Assembly: GCA_025453975.1 (NCBI GenBank)
Contig: JALOPI010000043.1
Location: forward strand, 1-32,707
DNA length: 32,707 nt
From: Syntrophobacteraceae bacterium
GTDB taxonomy: Bacteria; Desulfobacterota; Syntrophobacteria; Syntrophobacterales; Syntrophobacteraceae
Reading direction: 5' to 3'
Part shown: piece after piece, positions 26,658 through 32,707 of the stretch
Layout: each line of letters starts with the position of its first letter
How positions within the stretch are numbered: the stretch's first letter is position 1
Notes under the pieces: model-generated
What the model was told of the DNA's origin: nothing
Databases searched by the model: none
What the model saw: only the letters and a program-made list of their open reading frames with translations
Made by a program: the position numbers and the translations under genes

Positions 26658-27816
26658 TATCGGGAGGCCCCATCAAAACGGCTTGCTCAGCCTGCCGGCA
26701 GCTGCCATGGCAATTGAACTTAGTTGAGCCAACCCACCAGTATTCCTCATCATGATCCACTGATTGCTCTGAATTCAGTGCGACTGGAAAGCTTCTCATC
26801 ACCATCAAGGACTGCATGGCGGTCCGCGGATTCATGCCGGATTCCGCCCACTGGCTGAAAGATCCTGCGGAGTCTTACCGCGGTGAATGGCATGTGACAG
26901 ACCGGGCCTCCGGTGGCTCCGGTCCCTGGCCTGGCGAATCATGGCGGTTCCCAGGGGAGCAACCCAGCCCGGGGGCGTCAAAATGAACCCTTTCAAAATG
27001 GAAGGGGGAAGTCATAACTCTAGGATATTCAAACATTTTTTGTGAATGTACCCTTCCATTTTGAAAGGATTTCCCATCCACACCGGTACCCAGGGAGTGC
27101 ATCAGCGTTAAGGACCGAGCTCGTGAAGCGTGCCGGAATTCAACGTGTCAGCGCTTCAAGCCCCCGCGAGCATCCCGGTGGTACGGCAAATGCTCTAACC
27201 AAGACGAGACCCACGGATGCACGCAAGAGAATATGGCTCACGGTCCGTGGTTCCCCGATTTTTGCCGGCCGGGGTCCAAACGACAAGGACTGTGGAGCCT
27301 CGGAAAATCGGTCACGGGTAGGACCGCTCCGAGGTTGGCCATTGAGATATTGGCGAAGGGACCATTTTCACTTGGAGACACATCGAGGATCGACATGGAT
27401 CACCAGGGGGAGGTGACAGGGCGCAAGGAGAGAGGACTACCCACCGTTGCCGGTCTTGTCGATGCACGGACCGCCGGCAAGGGCTGCAGCACATTGACGC
27501 CCCGACGGCACGGTCTGTCCAGGAGCAAGGCTCCGAGGGACACCGGGCAGACGGCAGATCAGAGTGGTGGCGTCACGAAAAGGCAAACGCAATGCTGTCA
27601 GGCAAGACATGGGGAACCTCATACGAGGAGTCGGGCCAACGCGATTATTTCGCTTCCGTGGACCTCATCCCGCTTCAGGATTCAACGACACCCTCATGAG
27701 ATGTCTTCCCGCGGTTTTTCCAACCATTCCCTGGGGAACTGGGCAGCAATGAGCTTCGATGGTGGTCTCATCGCTCGTTCAAAGGGCTTCAGGGAGACTC
27801 AGGCAAGGAGGCATGT
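26658..27816. other. Long intergenic region (1.16 kb) without a convincing gene
   Basis: Open frames here (for example 27233-27820 on the plus strand) are Arg/Gly/Ser-rich, lack ribosome-binding sites and show no domain pattern. The region holds an 18-bp perfect inverted repeat (26989-27068) and, at its end, a strong AAGGAGG site (27805-27811) for the oxidase gene. I found no tRNA, riboswitch or clear promoter by eye. It may contain a decayed gene or a long leader for the oxidase mRNA. Confidence 0.6.
26989..27068. repeat. 18-bp perfect inverted repeat with 44-nt AT-rich spacer
   Basis: CCTTTCAAAATGGAAGGG (26989-27006) and its exact complement CCCTTCCATTTTGAAAGG (27051-27068) flank an AT-rich spacer that holds a weaker inner ATTCA/TGAAT pairing. 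The whole element is 80 nt. It lies 332 nt after the transporter stop and 748 nt before the oxidase start. It could be a small non-autonomous mobile element, the end of a lost insertion sequence, or a bidirectional hairpin. No clear target-site duplication is visible. Confidence 0.6.
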
Positions 27817-30800
27817 ATGAACAGGCAAAAGATCATTTTACCGGTGATCCTGGTGTTGCTGGTGGCGGCCTTTTCATGGGGACTTGAACAGGGCATGGCG
27901 CAAAAGGGCAGCCCCAATGCTCCAGGACAAAAGAAGAAAATTACCCAGGCGGACCGGCAGGCCGCGGCAGATCGCGCCGCAGCAGCCGGTTTCACAATGG
28001 ATGGGGTCGGCGCGGCAGACATGGCCATGCCGGGCGCCGCCCCACGCTACTTCAGCCACCCCAACTATGCCAACAGCCCGTTGCCGGGCAACGCCGTTTC
28101 CGAATGGAACGCCATCGCCCAGGACATCCTCCAGCCGACGCCCATGCCGGGCATGCCCATGCCCATGGGTGGAGTGTCCATGTCGGCGGCGTTCGTCTAC
28201 CTGTCCTACATGCAGGCCGCGGTCTACAACTCGCTGGTGGCCATCGAGGGAGGTTATACGCCATATAACTCGACGCTCACCGCCGACCCCAACGCCTCGC
28301 GAGACGCTGCGGTCGCAGCCGCCGCGTATGGTGTGCTGAAGAACTTTTTCCCCGAGGATCCCACGCTTGACGGAAAGTATGCCGCTTCACTCGCCGTGAT
28401 TCCCGATAGCCCAGCCAAGACAGAGGGCATCGCAGTGGGAGCTGCAGCTGCGGCAGAGATCATCACCCTGCGTGCTGGCGACACTCTCAGCGGTGATGAC
28501 GGGTACATCGTACCGCCTCCCGGTCCGGGCGTGTGGGAGCCGAACAAGCTGCCCGATGGCACGGTTGTTCCCCCCATGGATCCCTGGATGCGCAATCTGC
28601 AGCCGTTCATGCGTGCCACAGCAGCCGGTCTGCGTCCCCCACCCCCGCCAGCCCTGGATGACCCTCAATACCAGGCGGATCTAGCGGAAGTCCGGGACAT
28701 CGGCAGCGCCATGAGCGCGACCCGCACGCCGGAGCAGACGGAAGTGGCCCAGTTCTGGGCGACCAACATGGTCATCCAGACCAACGCCTCCTACCGGAAT
28801 CTCGCTGCCACCCAAGGCCTGAACCTGCTCGAAACGGCCCGCCTCATGGCCCTGGGTAACATGGCGGCCTCCGACAGCCTGATCGCCACCTTCGACGCCA
28901 AATACGCATACAACTTTTGGCGACCCCACACCGCGATCCGGCACACCAACCCGGACGGCACTTATTCTGCGGCGGAGGTCAACACCTGGATGCCGCTGCT
29001 GATGGTGCCGAACTTCCCCGAGTACGTGGCGGGGCACGGCTCCTTTGTCTCGGCCCAGGCGCAAGTCTATGCGAATTTTAACTTTTTCGCCTCAGGCGGA
29101 GTCGACCTGGACAGCGGTGTCACGAACACCACGCGGCATTATGCCACCGCAGCTCAAATGCGGGATGAGATCGTGAACGCCAGGACCTGGGGCGGGCTGC
29201 ACTTCCGTAACTCGAGTGCGCTCGCGGTACGCCTGGGCCAGGCAATCGTGACCAACGCCTTGAGGACCTACTTCACCCCGGCGGCGGACAAGAGCGCACA
29301 CGCCACCGTCTCCGGCGGCATTCGCAAGTTTGTGGACGGTCTGCCGGGACTCGGCGCTGGCGCTGCCAACAACTTGGGCCAGTACATCCCGGTGGCGGTG
29401 CCCGACACGACCACCTACCCCGGATCGGACTACTACATCATCGAGCTGGGTGAGTACACCGAGCAGATGCACTCGGACCTGCCGCCCACCACGCTGCGCG
29501 GTTACCGGCAGGCCGGAGGTGAGTTCCGCTACCTGGGCCCGGCCATCGTGGCGCAAAAGGACCGACCCGTTCGTATCCTCTTCCGCAACCTGCTCCCGAC
29601 CGGAGCGGGTGGCAACCTGTTCATCCCGACCGACACCACGGTGATGGGATCGGGCATGACGGCCGACGGCCATGAGCTCATGGAGGCCAACCCGGGCATG
29701 GTCGACCCGCAGAACCCGATGTGCACCACCACCGACCCGGTGATGAAGGCTCAGATGGTCGCAGACGGTCTCTGCTACGCCGAGAACCGGGCGACCCTGC
29801 ACCTGCACGGCGGCATCTCGCCATGGATTTCGGACGGCACACCCCACCAGTGGATCACGCCAGCTGGCGAAAACACGCCGTACCCGGAAGGGGTCAGTGT
29901 GAGGGACGTCCCCGATATGGGAGCTCCCTTGCCTGGTGAGATGACCTTCTACTACACCAACCAGCAGAGCGCCCGGCTGATGTTCTACCACGACCACGCC
30001 TGGGGCATCACCCGCCTGAACGTCTACGCCGGCGAAGCAGCACCCTACATCATCCAGGATGCGACCGAGGCGACCCTAATCAGCGCAGGTACCATCCCCG
30101 GACCGGACGCCACCATCCCGTTGGTCGTCCAGGACAAGACCTTCGTACCGAGCGAAGCGCAGCTGGCCGTGTCCGACGAGACCTGGGACATGGACCTTTG
30201 GGGTGGCCCCGGGAGCCTGTGGCTGCCGCATGTCTACTCACCGGCCCAAAACCCGGGCGACGCCTCGGGCGTCAACCAGTTTGGCCGCTGGGCTTACGGT
30301 CCCTGGTTCTGGCCCCCCACGAGCAACATCGAATACGGGCCCGTCGACAATCCCTATTTCGACCCGGCCTGCAATCCCGACACGCAGTGGTGCGAACCGC
30401 CGCTGATCCCGGGCACGCCTTACAACTCCATGGGCATGGAAGCTTTCATGGACACGCCGGTCGTCAACGGAACGGTTTACCCGACACTCACCGTCGATCC
30501 GAAGGCGTATCGATTCCGCGTCCTGAATGCGGCCAATGACCGCTTCTTCAACCTGTCCATCTACCAGGCGGTCGATGCCAATGGCGTCCTTTGCGATGCG
30601 AATAATCCCAACCCGGCTCCGGAGAGCACCGGCGTGGCCTGCACCGAGGTGGCTCTGAACCCCGCCGAGGTGGCGGCTGCCCTGGAAGATCCGACGATCT
30701 TCCCCACGCCGCTTGCGGGAACCGAAGGCCCCGCCTGGATCTCTATCGGCACCGAGGGCGGCTTCCTGCCAGCCCCCGTGGTGATACCGGCCCATCCCAC

Positions 30801-32649
30801 CACATGGGTTAACGACCCGACGGTGTTCAATGCCGGCAATGTGGACCTGCACTCGCTGTTGACGGCTCCGGCTGAACGGCATGATGTCATCGTGGACTTC
30901 TCGCAGTATGCCGGCCAGACGCTGATCCTCTACAACGACGCGCCAGCGGCGTTCCCGGCGCGTGATCCGCGCTACGACTATTACACCGGCAACGGGGACT
31001 ACCGGGATACCGGCGGCGCGCCTTCGACGCTCCCCGGCTACGGGCCGAACACCCGCACCATCATGCAGATCAAGGTGACCGCCATGGCCCCCGCCTCCCC
31101 CTTCAGTGTGCCTGCGCTCGAGGCGGCATTCAAGGCGACGAGCCTGGATGGTCGGGGAGTATTTCAGAATGGTCAGCACCCGATCATCGTCGGGCAGGGC
31201 GAATACAACTCGGCCTACGGCACCTCGTTCCAGACCAATGGACCGAGGAACGGAACCGTGCAGATCTTTGACACCTCCCTGACTTTCGACACTCTGGCGG
31301 GTGTCCCGTTGACCATGAACCTCAAGCCGAAGATGATCCAGGACGAGATGGGGGAAGCCTTTGAAATGTCTTATGGACGCATGAGCGGGTTTCTGGGGGT
31401 GGAGACGGCCAACGCTCAGGCGGGTTTGCAGAACATGATCCTTCACCCGTACACGTATCCGCCGACCGAGGTCCTTGACGGTGTGGAGCTGCCGCCGGGA
31501 ACGGCGCTCGAACCCATTGCCACAACCGACGACGGCACGCAGATCTGGAAGATCACCCACAACGGAGTGGACACGCACCCGATCCACTGGCACCTGTATG
31601 ACGTGCAGCTCCTCAACCGGGTCGGCTGGGACGGGATCGTCCGCAAGCCTCACCCAAGCGAGCTGGGCTGGAAGGACACGGTCCGCGTCAGCCCGCTGGA
31701 AGACACCATCGTCGCCCTGAGGCCGCTGATTCCCCAGCTCCCGGCTGGATGGGGCGGCCTGCCCAACAGCATCCGGCTGCTCGACCCGTCCATGCCCGAA
31801 GGCGCTTACCTGGAAGGCGCCAACACGACTCAGCGCGAGGCGATGGGACTGCCCATCATGGCATTCAGCCCCGACGGGGAGCCGGTCGACATTATCAACC
31901 ACTATGTCAACTACGGCTGGGAGTACGTGTACCACTGCCACATCCTCAGCCACGAAGAGATGGACATGATGCACGCCCAGGCGGTGGGTGTGGCGCCTCC
32001 AGCCCCGACGCTCGTGAGCGCCATTGCCTCTGGAAACGGCAACAACCGGCAATACACTGTGACCTGGATCGACAACTCCAAGAACGAGACCGCTTTCGTC
32101 ATCGAGCGTTCCACGAGTCCCACGGGCCCCTGGAGCATCCTGGCGACCATCCCGTCCGACCGGCTGGTTGTTGGACCGGGGACCGGCCAAAGAACCTATG
32201 TGGACAGGACCCGGAGCACCTACTACTACCAGGTCTACGCCGTCAACGTGGTTGGCGACACGTGGGACTACTCCAATCCGGCTCTCAACGAGATCCCGCC
32301 GGGAGGAGGATGGCCGACTCTGACGCTCACCTCGGGGGGAGGGGCTGTAACCCCACCCGTCATAGCCGCTCCCACCAACCTGGCGGGAAGCGCCGTTGTG
32401 AAGAACAAGAACTCGGCGACGGTCACCCTCGGCTGGGTGGACAATTCCAGCAACGAAACGGGCTTCCTGGTTCAGCGGGCCTATGACGCCGCATTCTCGA
32501 GCGGCGTGGTGAACGCGACCGTGGGAAGCAATGTCAAGACCTTCACCCAGACGGTGGCGCGAGGCACGACCTTCTACTACAGGGTACACGCCTTCAACGA
32601 CACAACCCAGTCCGGGTGGTCCAACACTGTCACCATTCCCACACCATAA
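27817..32649 (+). CDS. Exported vanadium-haloperoxidase-like / multicopper oxidase / Fn3 fusion (1610 aa)
   Basis: Residues 1-29 form a signal peptide (KIILPVILVLLVAAFSW core). A Met-rich stretch (PMPGMPMPMGG, about 109-120) follows. The PAP2/vanadium-haloperoxidase-like domain (to about 490) keeps Lys362 and Arg369 (K-x6-RP), Gly406-His407, Arg456 and His462 (R-x5-H); the Ser of the usual SGH is Ala405. A CotA-like multicopper oxidase (about 530-1390) has all four copper motifs: His662/His664 (HLHGG), His725/His727 (HDH), His1254/1257/1259 (HPIHWH) and His1373-Cys1374-His1375, His1379 and axial Met1384. Two Fn3 domains (about 1391-1490 and 1518-1610) close the protein. It probably acts in the periplasm or outside the cell, oxidising phenols or metals such as Mn(II) or Cu(I). 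AAGGAGG sits 5 nt before the ATG. The domains share one unbroken frame with no sign of an assembly join. Confidence 0.9.
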   Translation: MNRQKIILPVILVLLVAAFSWGLEQGMAQKGSPNAPGQKKKITQADRQAAADRAAAAGFTMDGVGAADMAMPGAAPRYFSHPNYANSPLPGNAVSEWNAIAQDILQPTPMPGMPMPMGGVSMSAAFVYLSYMQAAVYNSLVAIEGGYTPYNSTLTADPNASRDAAVAAAAYGVLKNFFPEDPTLDGKYAASLAVIPDSPAKTEGIAVGAAAAAEIITLRAGDTLSGDDGYIVPPPGPGVWEPNKLPDGTVVPPMDPWMRNLQPFMRATAAGLRPPPPPALDDPQYQADLAEVRDIGSAMSATRTPEQTEVAQFWATNMVIQTNASYRNLAATQGLNLLETARLMALGNMAASDSLIATFDAKYAYNFWRPHTAIRHTNPDGTYSAAEVNTWMPLLMVPNFPEYVAGHGSFVSAQAQVYANFNFFASGGVDLDSGVTNTTRHYATAAQMRDEIVNARTWGGLHFRNSSALAVRLGQAIVTNALRTYFTPAADKSAHATVSGGIRKFVDGLPGLGAGAANNLGQYIPVAVPDTTTYPGSDYYIIELGEYTEQMHSDLPPTTLRGYRQAGGEFRYLGPAIVAQKDRPVRILFRNLLPTGAGGNLFIPTDTTVMGSGMTADGHELMEANPGMVDPQNPMCTTTDPVMKAQMVADGLCYAENRATLHLHGGISPWISDGTPHQWITPAGENTPYPEGVSVRDVPDMGAPLPGEMTFYYTNQQSARLMFYHDHAWGITRLNVYAGEAAPYIIQDATEATLISAGTIPGPDATIPLVVQDKTFVPSEAQLAVSDETWDMDLWGGPGSLWLPHVYSPAQNPGDASGVNQFGRWAYGPWFWPPTSNIEYGPVDNPYFDPACNPDTQWCEPPLIPGTPYNSMGMEAFMDTPVVNGTVYPTLTVDPKAYRFRVLNAANDRFFNLSIYQAVDANGVLCDANNPNPAPESTGVACTEVALNPAEVAAALEDPTIFPTPLAGTEGPAWISIGTEGGFLPAPVVIPAHPTTWVNDPTVFNAGNVDLHSLLTAPAERHDVIVDFSQYAGQTLILYNDAPAAFPARDPRYDYYTGNGDYRDTGGAPSTLPGYGPNTRTIMQIKVTAMAPASPFSVPALEAAFKATSLDGRGVFQNGQHPIIVGQGEYNSAYGTSFQTNGPRNGTVQIFDTSLTFDTLAGVPLTMNLKPKMIQDEMGEAFEMSYGRMSGFLGVETANAQAGLQNMILHPYTYPPTEVLDGVELPPGTALEPIATTDDGTQIWKITHNGVDTHPIHWHLYDVQLLNRVGWDGIVRKPHPSELGWKDTVRVSPLEDTIVALRPLIPQLPAGWGGLPNSIRLLDPSMPEGAYLEGANTTQREAMGLPIMAFSPDGEPVDIINHYVNYGWEYVYHCHILSHEEMDMMHAQAVGVAPPAPTLVSAIASGNGNNRQYTVTWIDNSKNETAFVIERSTSPTGPWSILATIPSDRLVVGPGTGQRTYVDRTRSTYYYQVYAVNVVGDTWDYSNPALNEIPPGGGWPTLTLTSGGGAVTPPVIAAPTNLAGSAVVKNKNSATVTLGWVDNSSNETGFLVQRAYDAAFSSGVVNATVGSNVKTFTQTVARGTTFYYRVHAFNDTTQSGWSNTVTIPTP

Positions 32650-32673
32650 CGCTCGACCTGATGAGACCCAACC

Positions 32674-32697
32674 GGGGGAGGGACTCCACCCTCCCCC
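32674..32697 (+). terminator. Hairpin after the oxidase gene, probable terminator
   Basis: GGGGGAGGG (32674-32682) pairs perfectly with CCCTCCCCC (32689-32697) around a 6-nt loop, 24 nt after the oxidase stop. No T-run is visible before the window ends, so it may be a weak or Rho-assisted terminator or an RNA-stabilising hairpin. Confidence 0.55.
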
Positions 32698-32707
32698 TCG
32701 AACTGAC

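Noticed and set aside
27233..27820. 195-codon frame just before the oxidase
   Set aside because: Composition is unlike protein, there is no ribosome-binding site, and it overlaps the well-supported oxidase start.
30238..32589. 783-codon open frame on the minus strand
   Set aside because: It is antisense to the oxidase with its full set of copper motifs; the translation is Arg/Val/Gly-rich without domain structure.

Overview
The window is GC-rich Gram-negative bacterial DNA. It has a periplasmic HtrA protease, an OmpR-type two-component pair and a secreted copper enzyme. Large iron-sulfur and thiamine-pyrophosphate (TPP) oxidoreductases suggest a lineage with anaerobic metabolism. A Desulfobacterota/deltaproteobacterial-like host would fit, but this is an inference from gene content; no rRNA or single-copy marker is present.

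Layout. (1) 1-683: the end of a toxin gene (probable mqsR), a complete mqsA antitoxin gene and a truncated ribbon-helix-helix antitoxin remnant, which look like accessory DNA. (2) 683-4525, minus strand: a GAF-domain protein, a short TPR-like ORF, a SNF2/RapA-type helicase and a zinc-ribbon protein, tightly packed. Two lesions are visible: an amber codon that splits the helicase N-terminus, and a 1-nt frameshift in the zinc-ribbon gene. (3) 4771-20220, minus strand: three giant genes in a row (2193, 1693 and 1237 aa, 15.4 kb). The first is a one-chain 2-oxoacid:ferredoxin oxidoreductase with reordered domains. The second is an unrecognised, mostly helical protein with one [4Fe-4S] motif. The third is a NuoE-NuoF fusion with NADH, FMN and Fe-S motifs. 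(4) 20601-20870: a small zinc-binding protein, divergent from the giant genes. (5) 21160-24836: response regulator, sensor kinase and HtrA/DegP protease, with three 11-bp tandem repeats upstream of the protease that look like a response-regulator site. (6) 24984-26657: a BT1/MFS-type membrane transporter. (7) 26658-27816: 1.16 kb without a convincing gene, holding an 18-bp perfect inverted repeat. (8) 27817-32649: a 1610-aa exported protein joining a vanadium-haloperoxidase-like domain, a CotA-type multicopper oxidase and two fibronectin type III domains, followed by a hairpin.

The most likely undescribed system is the three-giant cluster. Its cofactor inventory reads as one electron path: TPP and three [4Fe-4S] clusters in the first protein, one [4Fe-4S] in the second, then [2Fe-2S], [4Fe-4S] and FMN in the third, ending at NAD(H). 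I infer an NAD-linked 2-oxoacid oxidoreductase built from giant subunits. That would be analogous in purpose to, but built differently from, the pyruvate:NADP+ oxidoreductase of Euglena. The second candidate is the haloperoxidase/multicopper oxidase fusion, which keeps both sets of active-site residues with one haloperoxidase substitution.
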